Part shown: in pieces, positions 51,357 through 60,558 of the stretch
Layout of the letters: each line of letters begins with the position of its first letter
How positions within the stretch are numbered: the first letter of the stretch is position 1
Origin: Litorivivens lipolytica
GTDB lineage: Bacteria; Pseudomonadota; Gammaproteobacteria; Pseudomonadales; Spongiibacteraceae
Length of the DNA: 64,000 nucleotides
Assembly: GCF_014191715.1 (NCBI RefSeq)
Contig: NZ_JACHWY010000002.1
Span: forward strand, 1-64,000
Direction of reading: 5' to 3'
Notes under the pieces: model-generated
The model's database searches: none
Seen by the model: only the letters and a program-made list of their open reading frames with translations
Told to the model about the DNA's origin: nothing
Program-made: the position numbers and the translations under genes

Positions 51357-52283
51357 ATGTTCCCTGTATTTCGCAGCGCTCAAGGTTTCCGTCGCTGGCG
51401 TTTATCGATGACCGCCCTATTGAGCGGCGCACTGTTATTGAGCGCCTGTGCTACTCCGCCGACTACGCCGCCGAGTAGTCCGCAGCCGCCACCTCCGCCA
51501 ACGTCGCCATCGCAGCCAACTGAGCAACAACAATCAGAGCAACAGCAAAGGGACGAACAGCAGGAGGCAGAAGAAAAGGCCAGCAGAGAACAGCAGCAAG
51601 CAGAGCAGGAAGCACAGGCTGCGGCCGAGCAGAGAGCGGCCGCTGAAGAGGCCGCCCGCCAACGCGAACAGGCCCGGCAGGGTGCGCCGGCAGACAATGA
51701 GCAGCAATGGCCACCGCCGCCGCCCGACGAGCCACCTCCAAGTCAGGCGGGCTCACCGGCAGATGCCGAGAGCGCTGAAGCCGCTGAGCGCGCTGCCCGA
51801 TCTGCCCCAGCCGGTGGTGGTGGGCAGACAGATCGCGAGCGCAATGAGGAATTGAACAATGAGCTGTCGCGTTCTCTGTCCGGTTTTGATCGCCGGCTTG
51901 ATCGGGAAAATCAATCACTGAGCGAGCGCGAGCGCGCACAGGCACTCGCCGCGGAACAACGTCGGCGTGAAAATGCTGGTGGAGGCGGTAGCAGCGGCAG
52001 TGGACAGGGGCCTGCGGGGCAGGACGGCGATCAGTACGGCTACTCAGCTCCGCCTCCGCCCGGTGCCACTGGCGGAGGCAATATGCCAAAGGGTGGTCAG
52101 CGGCGCCCCGGCAGCCCCGGCGACAAGGAAGCCTTGCCTCCGGCACCGGATGATGTGCCTAGCGGGCAAGATGACGATATTGTTGCCCGTCAGCTGCGCG
52201 AGGCGGCCGAGAATGAAACCGATCCCGAGCTGCGGGAAAAACTGTGGGAAGAGTATCGTGAGTACAAGCGCAACAATCGCTAA
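51357..52283 (+). CDS. Low-complexity Q/E/P-rich lipoprotein
   Basis: This 308-residue lipoprotein has a signal ending in a lipobox (LLLSAC, Cys31). A proline-rich start is followed by a long Gln-, Glu- and Ala-rich stretch (about 50-120) likely to form a helix or coiled coil. Then come Pro- and Gly-rich linkers and a charged C-terminal segment (RQLREAAENETDPELREKLW). I start at the ATG at 51357 with GGAAGG upstream. It could span part of the periplasm. The family is not recognised. Confidence 0.7.
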   Translation: MFPVFRSAQGFRRWRLSMTALLSGALLLSACATPPTTPPSSPQPPPPPTSPSQPTEQQQSEQQQRDEQQEAEEKASREQQQAEQEAQAAAEQRAAAEEAARQREQARQGAPADNEQQWPPPPPDEPPPSQAGSPADAESAEAAERAARSAPAGGGGQTDRERNEELNNELSRSLSGFDRRLDRENQSLSERERAQALAAEQRRRENAGGGGSSGSGQGPAGQDGDQYGYSAPPPPGATGGGNMPKGGQRRPGSPGDKEALPPAPDDVPSGQDDDIVARQLREAAENETDPELREKLWEEYREYKRNNR

Positions 52284-53490
52284 GGTGCTGTCGCTCAGCC
52301 TGCTGATTAGCCTGGCAGGTTTTATGAGTGGTTGTGTCAACCAATCGGTCAAGCATGTAAATGCCACCCGCGCGGTGCACGCGGAAAAAGAAATCCCGCA
52401 GGCCGAGCTGCTGGATGTGAATATCGCGGTCTTTGATCCGGGTTACACCGAGCCGGTTGAGGAAGACTCGGGGATTTTTCCGCAGGTGCGCAAGGCCGAG
52501 TCCGGTTTCATTCCCTATCGTCTGCGCGAAACCCTGCAGAGCACAGGGCATTGGGGGCCAGTGCGGGTTGTGCCCAGTCCGAACACCTCTTCCGAGTTGA
52601 TGATTACCGGCAAAATCATTGAATCCAACGGTCGGGATCTGGAGTTGGCTGTGAAGGCTGTGGATGCCAGTGGCCGTGTTTGGCTGGACAAAACCTACGA
52701 TGAAACGGCAGCGAGTTTGAGTTACAGCGATTCTGATCCATCCAATATCGACCCGTTTCAGGATCTCTATAACCGCATTGCTAACGACTTGCTTAAATCG
52801 CGAAAAGACTTGTCTTCAAAACAGCTGCGCGATATTCGCACCGTCGCCTTTTTGCGTTTTGCCGACGATCTGTCGCCGGATGCGTTTGAGCGCTACCTGA
52901 AAGAAAAAAATGGTCAGTACTCGGTGCGGGGTTTGCCTGCTGACGGCGACCCGAACGTACAGCGTGTTCAGGCTATTCGTGACCGCGACTATCGACTGGT
53001 AGATACCCTCGACCAACACTATTACCTGTTTGGCGAGCAGATACAGGGCCCGTACGACGAGTGGCGTGCGGCCAGCTATCAGGAAGCCAAAAACCTTGAG
53101 AAAGTGCGCAAGGAAGCCATTGGACGCATGGTGGCTGGCGCGGTTGGTGTTGCTGCGGGTATTTACGGCGCCGGACAAGCGAGCAACGGCGCTGAAGCGG
53201 CAGCTGCCTATTCCGGTGTGATTGGCGGCGGTTACCTGCTAAAAACCGGGATTGATAAATTCGGTGAAAAGAAACTGCATGTCGAAGCGTTGAAGGAGCT
53301 TGGCGAATCCCTGTCCAGTGATCTTAAACCCCGAGTGATTGAGCTCGAAGGGAAAACCATTACCCTGAGTGGTTCCGCCGAAGCCCAGTATCAGGAGTGG
53401 CGCGAATTGCTGAAGAAAATTTACGCTAACGAAACCGGATTGCCGCCGAAGGGAGCCGACGACGGTTCCGCTGCGGATAAGGATCGTTAA
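52258..53490 (+). CDS. Lipoprotein of unknown family with glycine-rich segment
   Basis: This 410-residue protein starts at a GTG (52258) inside the end of the previous gene, supported by GGAAGAG and by a signal with lipobox (FMSGC, Cys26). The N-terminal half (AVFDPGYTEP, then SELMITGKIIESNGRDLELA) resembles the small domain seen in CsgG/LpoB-like outer-membrane lipoproteins. A hydrophobic Gly- and Ala-rich stretch follows at about 285-325 (MVAGAVGVAAGIYGAG). It is part of the envelope cluster; the precise role is unknown. Confidence 0.7.
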   Translation: MSTSATIAKVLSLSLLISLAGFMSGCVNQSVKHVNATRAVHAEKEIPQAELLDVNIAVFDPGYTEPVEEDSGIFPQVRKAESGFIPYRLRETLQSTGHWGPVRVVPSPNTSSELMITGKIIESNGRDLELAVKAVDASGRVWLDKTYDETAASLSYSDSDPSNIDPFQDLYNRIANDLLKSRKDLSSKQLRDIRTVAFLRFADDLSPDAFERYLKEKNGQYSVRGLPADGDPNVQRVQAIRDRDYRLVDTLDQHYYLFGEQIQGPYDEWRAASYQEAKNLEKVRKEAIGRMVAGAVGVAAGIYGAGQASNGAEAAAAYSGVIGGGYLLKTGIDKFGEKKLHVEALKELGESLSSDLKPRVIELEGKTITLSGSAEAQYQEWRELLKKIYANETGLPPKGADDGSAADKDR

Positions 53491-53493
53491 CCC

Positions 53494-55038
53494 TTGTCGC
53501 AGAATTCCTCATCAGACGATGCCGGCGAACGTATTACGCCCGTCGCCCATCAGCCGCCGCAGAGTGTAGTTGCGGAGCCAACAGCGGCTTCCCCGGAGCG
53601 CCCTTTTTTCTGGGTTGCAGTGTCGCTAATTGTCTTGCTGCTGTGCCTGGTCATTCTCTGGTTGCCGTCGCAGCTGAATCAACGTGAATCCGCGGTTACA
53701 GCCGCAGCGGGTGGGCAGGGTTCGGCGCAATCAAGCGCAGAGCAAACGCCTGAGGAATCTCCCGATACTGCGCCGTCTGCCCGCGTTAGCGAGGCCGATG
53801 CCGAAGCGGTGCTGGCCAAACGTCAAACCGCGCAGCGCATCGCCGATGCTTTGCAATTGCGCCGTGCCGAACTGGAAAAATTGTCGGTAGAGCGCTGGGC
53901 GCCCGCTGACTATCAGCAGATCGAAGTCAACGCAGAGCGCGCCGTTAACTATTTTGAAAATCGGGAATTTGAAGCCGCAGCTACCTATTGGGGCAAGGCG
54001 CTGGAACAGGCCAACACGTTGTTGGGCCAAGTTGAGGCAGTACTCAAAACAGCTATTATCGACGGCTATCAGGCGCTGGAAAAACTGAATAGTGAAGAGG
54101 CGGTCAAAGCCTTCGATCTGGCCTTGGCCATTCATCCGGAAAATCCGCTGGCGCAAACTGGTATGCGGCGGGCAAAAAATCTGCCCCAGATTCTAACCCT
54201 GTTATCGGCGGCGGAAAATCACGAGCGTTCCGATCAGCTGGATCAGGCCATGATGCTCTACCGCGAAGTGTTAAAGCTTGATCCTCAGTCGCCGGTGGCC
54301 CGCGAGGGTGTGGTGCGAGTAGGCGAAGCGATGCAAGACTGGGAATTTCGTATAACACTTTCTACCGCCCAGCAGGCGCTGGCAGATGGTGATCTGGATG
54401 CGGCCGAGCGCGAATTTCGCAAGGCGGACAAACTCAAACCGAACGATGCTGTGGTGAAGGAAGGGCTGGCCGAGGTCAGGGCTGAGCGTTTGCAACGGCG
54501 TATTGCCGCCTTAAAGGCTAAGGCCGAACAGGCCGAGGCCAAGGAAAACTGGAGTGTAGCGGTCAGCGCTTACAAAACCGTGACGGAGCTGGATGGCACC
54601 TTGGGCTTTGCCCAGTCAGGGCTGGCCCGCAGCCAAACACGACTGGAACTTGATCAGCGCTTGCAGATTCTGGTGGAACAGCCGCAGCGGCTTTACAGTC
54701 AGGAGGTGTTGGCCAGTGCCTGGTATACCCTGCAAGATGCGAAAAAGATCGACAAGCCCGGGCTGCGCCTGCAGTCGCAGATGGACGCCGTGGATGCGGC
54801 TATTGCGCGGGCCAGACAGCCGGTCACCGTGCAACTGAACTCCGACAGCAGTACCGATGTGGTGGTTTATAAAGTGGGTGAAATGGGCATGTTTGACCAG
54901 AAAACCCTGCGGCTTACGCCCGGTGACTACACGGTGGTTGGACGTCGCGAAGGCTATCGCGACGTGCGCACCACGCTCTCGGTCAGGCCGGATGTCGGCG
55001 CAGTGAGTCTGGATATTCGCTGCACTGAAAAAATCTGA
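53494..55038 (+). CDS. Membrane-anchored TPR protein with PEGA-like end
   Basis: This 514-residue protein has a short cytoplasmic N-terminus, one membrane helix (about 39-57, VAVSLIVLLLCLVILWLP), a periplasmic helical region with TPR units (about 140-410; DQAMMLYREVLKLDP is typical) and a C-terminal PEGA-like module (about 440-510; LTPGDYTVVGRREGY). The start is a TTG (53494) with AAGGA about 10 nt upstream. The same single-helix plus PEGA layout occurs in the next gene, so the two may pair. Confidence 0.75.
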   Translation: MSQNSSSDDAGERITPVAHQPPQSVVAEPTAASPERPFFWVAVSLIVLLLCLVILWLPSQLNQRESAVTAAAGGQGSAQSSAEQTPEESPDTAPSARVSEADAEAVLAKRQTAQRIADALQLRRAELEKLSVERWAPADYQQIEVNAERAVNYFENREFEAAATYWGKALEQANTLLGQVEAVLKTAIIDGYQALEKLNSEEAVKAFDLALAIHPENPLAQTGMRRAKNLPQILTLLSAAENHERSDQLDQAMMLYREVLKLDPQSPVAREGVVRVGEAMQDWEFRITLSTAQQALADGDLDAAEREFRKADKLKPNDAVVKEGLAEVRAERLQRRIAALKAKAEQAEAKENWSVAVSAYKTVTELDGTLGFAQSGLARSQTRLELDQRLQILVEQPQRLYSQEVLASAWYTLQDAKKIDKPGLRLQSQMDAVDAAIARARQPVTVQLNSDSSTDVVVYKVGEMGMFDQKTLRLTPGDYTVVGRREGYRDVRTTLSVRPDVGAVSLDIRCTEKI

Positions 55039-55087
55039 ACCCGATAACAATCAACACTGAGATCGATAAAAAACAACAAGGTGGGTA

Positions 55088-57160
55088 ATGAAGGAATCGG
55101 ACAGCAACGCGCGCAATGAGGCGATCCGCCCGGCGGCTTTTCAGCCGCCGGATGCCAGTGCGGCAGCGGCGCCAGCGCGAACGGTGCGGCCCCTTTTCTG
55201 GGTGGTTGGCGCGCTGCTTGTCGTGTTGCTGGCGGGGCTCTGGTTTGTGCTTACCGCGAAAGCGGTGAAGGTGCAGACGGAACCGGCGGCTGACGGAATT
55301 TCTCTGAGCGGCGGCTTGGCAATAGAGCTTGGCGGGAATTACCTCGCTCGCCCCGGCGATTATCTGCTGCGAGTGGAGAAGGCCGGTTACCACACCCTGG
55401 AGAAGCCGATTACTGTCAGTGCCGAGGGCGACAATCTGTTTCGCTTTGAGCTGAAAAAATTACCGGGCCTGCTGACGGTCAGCTCGACCCCTGAGGGCGC
55501 CCGTTTTGAGCTGGAAGGCGAATCCAAGGGCTATACGCCGGTGGCTGACATCAAATTGGAACCGGGCTCCTATACCTATACCTTGAGTGCGCCGCGCTAT
55601 CAGCCAAGCACCGGCGTGGTGGATATTGAAGGCATGGCGCGTGAGCAAGGGCTGCATCTGGCGCTGGAACCCGGCTGGGCCGAGATCAGCCTGCGCTCAA
55701 AACCCGAAGGTGCCCTGTTAACGGTCGATGGCGTCGAGCAGGGCGTAACGGGCCCGGACGGGATGGTGGTTGAGTTGATGCCCGGCAAGCACACCCTCAA
55801 GCTCTCGCTGGCCGGCTATCAGGATTGGGAATATTCGCTGATTACCGAGGCTAACATCGCCCAGCAATTACCGCCGGTGGTGCTGCAGCCCAGTTACGCA
55901 AGCGTGGAACTCAGCAGTCGCCCGAGCGGCGCGCGGGTGCAGGTCAACGGCGAGTATCAGGGGCAGACCCCCCTGACCATCGAGTTGCGCCCTCAATCGC
56001 GTACCGAGCTGACACTGAACAAGCCGGGCTACCAAACCTTGACCAAAACCTTGTCACTGGCCAGCGGCAGTCGCGAACAGCTAGAGCTTACACTTAAGCC
56101 GGTTGTGGGTGAGATCGAAGTCAGCGCCACGCCAAAAGATGCCCTGTTATACATTGATGGCATTTTGCGTGGACGCGCGAATCAAACCGTGCAGCTCACG
56201 GCGACCGCGCACAAACTGGAAATTCGTCGCGAGGGTTATGCGACTCATCGGCAGACCGTTACTCCGCGCTCTGGGTTCAAGCAGCGGGTGAATGTCAGAC
56301 TGCTGACCGAGCGCGAAGCTTTTCTGGCGCAATTTCCGAAACGTATTCGTGCTGCGACAGGCGATGAGCTGGTATTGATCGAGCCGGGTGGACCCTTTGC
56401 AATGGGTTCGCCGCGTCGGGAGCAGGGGCGGCAGTCCAACGAGGTGCAGCGCGATGTCAAACTGACGCGTTTGTTTTACCTCGCGACCAAAGAAGTGACG
56501 AATGAGGCTTTTCGTCAGTTCCGCGCCCAGCATTCTTCGGGCATTGTGCAGCGCACAACGCTGGACAACGACAACTATCCGGTGGCGCGCGTGAGTTGGC
56601 AGGACGCCATTGCCTTCTGTAACTGGCTTAGTCGCCGCGATGGTCTCCCGGAGGCTTATCGCAATGGTCAGTTGGTTACTCCCGCGAACACGGGTTATCG
56701 TCTGCCCACCGAAGCCGAGTGGGTTTGGGCGGCGCGCTATACCGGCGGCAAGGGTGAGCGCCGCTACGCCTGGGGCAACGATATGCCGCCCACGGGCAAG
56801 GCCGGAAACTACGCAGATATCAGTGCGCAGGGTGTTGTGGATAAAACCCTCAGCACCTACCAGGACAATTATATCGCGGCTGCGCCAGTCGGAAAGTTTG
56901 ATCCTAATCCTTTAGGTCTATTTGATCTGGGCGGTAATGTCAGTGAATGGATGAACGACGTTTACAGCGTTGAAATTTCGACGGCGGTGGAAACCGATCC
57001 GCTCGGCGCGGGCGCCGGCAAGCTGCATACCATTCGTGGTTCCAGCTGGCGACATGGGCGCATAACGGAACTGCGTTTGGTGTATCGGGATTCCGGTGAG
57101 GAAGGGCGTGATGATGTGGGCTTCAGGTTGGCGCGCTATGCACAGGCACAAAAAGATTAG
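55088..57160 (+). CDS. Membrane-anchored PEGA-repeat protein with FGE-like domain
   Basis: This 690-residue protein has one membrane helix (about 35-58), about five PEGA repeats (65-415; typical ends are GYHTLEKPITV and PGYQTLTKTLSL) and a C-terminal formylglycine-generating-enzyme-like domain (about 425-690; GGPFAMGSP, RLPTEAEWVWAARY, GNVSEWMNDVY, RGSSWR). The two C-terminal cysteines needed for FGE catalysis are missing, and Met replaces the Cys of the common EWC motif. A structural or binding role in the periplasm is likely. Confidence 0.85.
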   Translation: MKESDSNARNEAIRPAAFQPPDASAAAAPARTVRPLFWVVGALLVVLLAGLWFVLTAKAVKVQTEPAADGISLSGGLAIELGGNYLARPGDYLLRVEKAGYHTLEKPITVSAEGDNLFRFELKKLPGLLTVSSTPEGARFELEGESKGYTPVADIKLEPGSYTYTLSAPRYQPSTGVVDIEGMAREQGLHLALEPGWAEISLRSKPEGALLTVDGVEQGVTGPDGMVVELMPGKHTLKLSLAGYQDWEYSLITEANIAQQLPPVVLQPSYASVELSSRPSGARVQVNGEYQGQTPLTIELRPQSRTELTLNKPGYQTLTKTLSLASGSREQLELTLKPVVGEIEVSATPKDALLYIDGILRGRANQTVQLTATAHKLEIRREGYATHRQTVTPRSGFKQRVNVRLLTEREAFLAQFPKRIRAATGDELVLIEPGGPFAMGSPRREQGRQSNEVQRDVKLTRLFYLATKEVTNEAFRQFRAQHSSGIVQRTTLDNDNYPVARVSWQDAIAFCNWLSRRDGLPEAYRNGQLVTPANTGYRLPTEAEWVWAARYTGGKGERRYAWGNDMPPTGKAGNYADISAQGVVDKTLSTYQDNYIAAAPVGKFDPNPLGLFDLGGNVSEWMNDVYSVEISTAVETDPLGAGAGKLHTIRGSSWRHGRITELRLVYRDSGEEGRDDVGFRLARYAQAQKD

Positions 57161-57374
57161 TTTTGCTGCGGTGGTGATTCTCATGGGGCTGATGGTTGGG
57201 CCGCTCTGGGCGCAGTCTAATGAAGAGGCGGAATCGCCCGCTCAGCCAGTGGAAGAGTCGGCGCCTGCGGCAGAACAACCAGCGCAGCAGCCGGCACCTC
57301 CCGCGCCACGCGCTTTCAAGCCTTCGGAAGAAGTGCACGCGGATACCATACTCACGCTGCCTGCGGATTTCTGA
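57138..57374 (+). CDS. Small exported proline-rich peptide
   Basis: This 78-residue ORF overlaps the end of the FGE-like gene. I take the ATG at 57138 because it creates a clean signal peptide (MHRHKKISFAAVVILMGLMV, cleavage near A25). The mature part is Glu-, Pro- and Ala-rich and ends DTILTLPADF. The family is not recognised. It is placed between the PEGA protein and the channel subunit, so an accessory role is inferred. Confidence 0.6.
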   Translation: MHRHKKISFAAVVILMGLMVGPLWAQSNEEAESPAQPVEESAPAAEQPAQQPAPPAPRAFKPSEEVHADTILTLPADF

Positions 57375-57410
57375 TGGCAGGCAACTCTCGATAACAGGCA
57401 AGAGCGACGA

Positions 57411-58208
57411 ATGAAAATCCGACTGTCCAATGACTTTCTCTATCAACTGTTTGCGTTGTTGATTTCCATCATCGTGGTGCACACGGCTTACGTTACGGTA
57501 ATCCGCCCCGAGGCTCGACTGATCGAGATGGAGCAGCAGCAGATGATTGCCAACAATCCGGACTATCAGCCGGAGCGCTCCCTGCTGGTGATCATTCGCG
57601 ACTTTGAACAGGAAGCCTGTTTTATTCTGCTGTTCTGGGCGTTTGCTCTGCTGATCATGAAAGCCGTGGCGGTCAGTCGTCAGCGCGAGCAGCTTGAACA
57701 GAACCTGATTCAGGTGTCGGAAGGGGAAACGATATTGCCGGAAGATGCGCGGCATCATGCGCGCATTATCGAAGCCCTGCCCGAACCCGAGCGCAGTTAT
57801 TTGTATCCGCGTACCTTGCTGACGGCACTGCGCCGTTTCCGCTCGACCCGCAATATCCAGAATGTGGCTGATGCCATCACTCAGAGCTGCGAAGCAGAAA
57901 TTGAGCGGCTGGAATCCGAGCTGTCGATGATCCGCTATATCGCCTGGGCGATTCCCTCTATTGGGTTTATCGGTACCGTGCGCGGTATCGGTGAGGCGCT
58001 GGGGTTGGCGCATAAAGCGCTGGAAGGCGATATCAGTGGCGTAACCGCCAGCCTCGGTTTGGCCTTCAATTCAACACTGATTGCCCTGATTCTCTCGATC
58101 ATTCTTATGTTTGCCTTATACCAGCTGCAATTGCTTCAGGAGCGCCTGGTGTTGGATACCCAAACCGCCTGTGATCGCGGGCTGATTCAGAATCTGCAGA
58201 GTCAATAA
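57411..58208 (+). CDS. MotA/TolQ/ExbB-type proton channel subunit
   Basis: This 265-residue membrane protein has four hydrophobic segments (about 9-30, 66-87, 172-195 and 213-238). The third contains GFIGTVRGIGEA, the counterpart of the ExbB GLFGTVWGI motif, with T189 in the ion-path position. The fourth has NSTLIALILSI. It should form an ion-driven pentamer. No classical ExbD, TolR or MotB is adjacent; the two vWA proteins downstream seem to take that role. It ends TAATG with the next gene. Confidence 0.85.
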   Translation: MKIRLSNDFLYQLFALLISIIVVHTAYVTVIRPEARLIEMEQQQMIANNPDYQPERSLLVIIRDFEQEACFILLFWAFALLIMKAVAVSRQREQLEQNLIQVSEGETILPEDARHHARIIEALPEPERSYLYPRTLLTALRRFRSTRNIQNVADAITQSCEAEIERLESELSMIRYIAWAIPSIGFIGTVRGIGEALGLAHKALEGDISGVTASLGLAFNSTLIALILSIILMFALYQLQLLQERLVLDTQTACDRGLIQNLQSQ

Positions 58209-59488
58209 TGCTGATACTCGATTTTAATGACAGCGCCCTGCGGCTGTTTGGCGACGACGGCCTGCTGGCAAGCTCGCCGGCCTGTGCAGTTTTAAATGGC
58301 GACAGTTTTCTGCTCGGCAGTGAAGCGCTGGCAAAATCCCGCCTCAATCCGCGTGCGACTTATCTGCATTTCTGGGAGCAGCTGGATCAGCAGCCGCTGA
58401 ATCGTCTGGCAGGTAGCGCTCGCAGTCACGCTGATATTGCCTACTACCACCTGCGACATTTATTCCAGTCAGCCAATACGCGTGAAAAGGATATTCTCCT
58501 GTTGGTGCCCGCCCACTATGGCAGTGAGCGTCTGGCGTTGCTGCTTGGCATTGTACAGGCCTGTTCACTGAGGGTGGCAGGAATAGCAGAAAGCGCGGTG
58601 CTGGCCGCGGCCTCTGTGCCGCCGTCAACGAGCGGCACCTCCATACGTTATCTGGATATCAGCCAACACCGGAGCATGGTGACTGATATTGAGTGCGACA
58701 CGCGCCTCAAAACGGGTGTCAGCCGCGAGCTCACCACGCCGGGATTGAACTGGTGTATCGAGCAATGCGTGCGCCAGATCAGTGAACAGTTTTTACAGGA
58801 AACGCGGTTTGACCCCTTGCACGAGGCGGCCAGCGAGCAGCGCCTGTTTGACCAGTTGCCGCGGTGGTGGCAAGCCTTGCAACAGTCGTCGCGGGTGACG
58901 CTGGAGCTGCCTGCGGGGCTGCGCCAGCATCGCATCGAATGGCGCCGGGAACAGGTCGAAGTGGCCTTGGATGGTTTGTATCGGGAGTTGCAGAAAGCGG
59001 TGCGTGACGCGTCGGGTGCAGTGCTGCTCAGTCACCGCCTCGCAGCCTTGCCGGGCCTGACCGATACACTGCGCGCGTGCGGTGAAGTTCATGTGCTGAC
59101 AGAGACCGCCAGTGTTGATATTGCCCGCCAGAAGCAATCCCTGTTGTGTACTGAGGGCGATTCACCCTTGTGGGTTAAGCAGCTGCCCTTGCCAGAGGGT
59201 GAGCGCAGCGAGCCGGCTATGAGCGTGCCTGCGGCACCAACCCTTAAGGCGACGCACGTGCTGCATGAACATCGCGCGTTTCCTATTGGTGGTGGCTTGC
59301 AGTGGCCGGCCAGTGAGCCACAGTTTCAGCTCCAGTGTGAGGGTGAGACTCTGCGGGTTAAGCCGCTTAGTGAACGCGTCAGTCTGAATGGCGATTCCCT
59401 TGTCGGCGCACAGTCAGTCAGTTTGGGGGACTGCCTGCAGACACCGGCAGGCGATGTGCAATTGATACGGGTTGAAAGCGAGACCTGA
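58208..59488 (+). CDS. Degenerate Hsp70/actin-like protein with FHA-like tail
   Basis: This 426-residue protein follows the Hsp70 layout. LILDFNDSALRLFGD is the first phosphate loop, LLGSEALAKSRLNP comes next, and LLLVPAHYGSERLALLLGIV matches the Hsp70 VPAxF region. The second phosphate loop reads YLDISQHRSM instead of DLGGGT, and the adenosine loop lost its glycines (LLSHRLAALPGLTD). ATPase activity is thus doubtful. Residues about 355-425 look like an FHA-type beta sandwich (SLGDCLQTPAGDVQLIRV). It is probably a cytoplasmic scaffold. Confidence 0.65.
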   Translation: MLILDFNDSALRLFGDDGLLASSPACAVLNGDSFLLGSEALAKSRLNPRATYLHFWEQLDQQPLNRLAGSARSHADIAYYHLRHLFQSANTREKDILLLVPAHYGSERLALLLGIVQACSLRVAGIAESAVLAAASVPPSTSGTSIRYLDISQHRSMVTDIECDTRLKTGVSRELTTPGLNWCIEQCVRQISEQFLQETRFDPLHEAASEQRLFDQLPRWWQALQQSSRVTLELPAGLRQHRIEWRREQVEVALDGLYRELQKAVRDASGAVLLSHRLAALPGLTDTLRACGEVHVLTETASVDIARQKQSLLCTEGDSPLWVKQLPLPEGERSEPAMSVPAAPTLKATHVLHEHRAFPIGGGLQWPASEPQFQLQCEGETLRVKPLSERVSLNGDSLVGAQSVSLGDCLQTPAGDVQLIRVESET

Positions 59489-60558
59489 TGAGCCGGCGTC
59501 GCGGATTTGAACAGTTCAGCATGTCCTTTCTCGACGCCATGTCCTGCGGGCTGGGCGCGGTCATTCTGATTTTTATGATCATTAATCACTCCACCGAAAT
59601 ACGCGCAACCGATACCTACAAAGAGGTTGCCCGCAATCTCAGCTTGATCGAGCAGGAAGTTCTGGAAAAGCGCAGTGCCCTCGCAGCACTGGCCGCCGCC
59701 CTGCAGGAAACTGAAACCCAGCTTGAAGCGGCAAATCGCGAAGCTGCCAGCCTGAAAGAAATTATCGATCAGGAAGATGATTCCGATCAGGAAGTGCGCA
59801 CTCGCGAAAAGAATATTCAGGCCTTGACCAAAGAACTCAAGGCCATTGAGAAACAGCTCGATACCCTGCGCGACAAACAGGGCGAGGGAGATGCTACCCG
59901 CGCCTTTGCCGGTGAGGGGCGGCGCCAGTATCTCACGGGCTTGAACGTAGGCGGCGAGCGCATTTTGATTCTGCTCGACAGCTCTACCAGTATGCTCGGC
60001 GAAAAGGTGGTTGAAGTTATTCGGCGCCGCAATATGAGCGATGCCCGCAAACAGGCTTCGCCGAAATGGCAGCGTGCGCTAAATGCAGTGGACTGGCTGA
60101 CCACCCAGATCCCCGCCGACTCGCAATTTCAGATTTACAGCTTTAATACCGCTGTGAAACCCGCCATCAAGGGCAGTGAAGGCAAATGGCTTCGCACGGA
60201 AAAAGGCAAGCAGCTCACCGAGGCCATCGGCGCGCTGCGCAGTGTCGTACCGGAAAACGGCACCAGTCTGGAATTGGCCTTCAAGGCGCTGACCGAGCTT
60301 AGCCCGGCCCCGGACAATGTGTTTCTGATCACCGATGGCCTACCTACGCAGGATGTCAGCGCTTCGCAGAGCGGCGGGGTTTCCGGTCGTGAGCGCCTGC
60401 GACTGTTTGCCACGGCCGCGAGCCGGCTACCTAAATCCGTACCGGTTAATGTGATTCTGTTTCCTATGGAAGGCGACCCCTTTGCCGCCAGCACCTACTG
60501 GGCGCTGGCCCGTAACAGCGGAGGAGTCTTTCTCAGCCCGTCGGAGGATTGGCCGTGA
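59488..60558 (+). CDS. vWA protein with ExbD-like membrane helix (first)
   Basis: This 356-residue protein has a basic cytoplasmic N-terminus, one membrane helix (about 13-33, FLDAMSCGLGAVILIFM), a coiled coil (about 45-135) and a von Willebrand A domain (about 155-350). The metal site is complete: D164, S166, S168, T259 and D283. The helix resembles that of ExbD/TolR (FIDVMLVLLIIFM), with D16 in the ion-coupling position. It overlaps both neighbours (TGATG and GTGA). Confidence 0.82.
   Translation: MSRRRGFEQFSMSFLDAMSCGLGAVILIFMIINHSTEIRATDTYKEVARNLSLIEQEVLEKRSALAALAAALQETETQLEAANREAASLKEIIDQEDDSDQEVRTREKNIQALTKELKAIEKQLDTLRDKQGEGDATRAFAGEGRRQYLTGLNVGGERILILLDSSTSMLGEKVVEVIRRRNMSDARKQASPKWQRALNAVDWLTTQIPADSQFQIYSFNTAVKPAIKGSEGKWLRTEKGKQLTEAIGALRSVVPENGTSLELAFKALTELSPAPDNVFLITDGLPTQDVSASQSGGVSGRERLRLFATAASRLPKSVPVNVILFPMEGDPFAASTYWALARNSGGVFLSPSEDWP

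Noticed and set aside
55088-57160. Active formylglycine-generating enzyme
   Set aside because: The catalytic cysteines are absent and no sulfatase gene is in the window.
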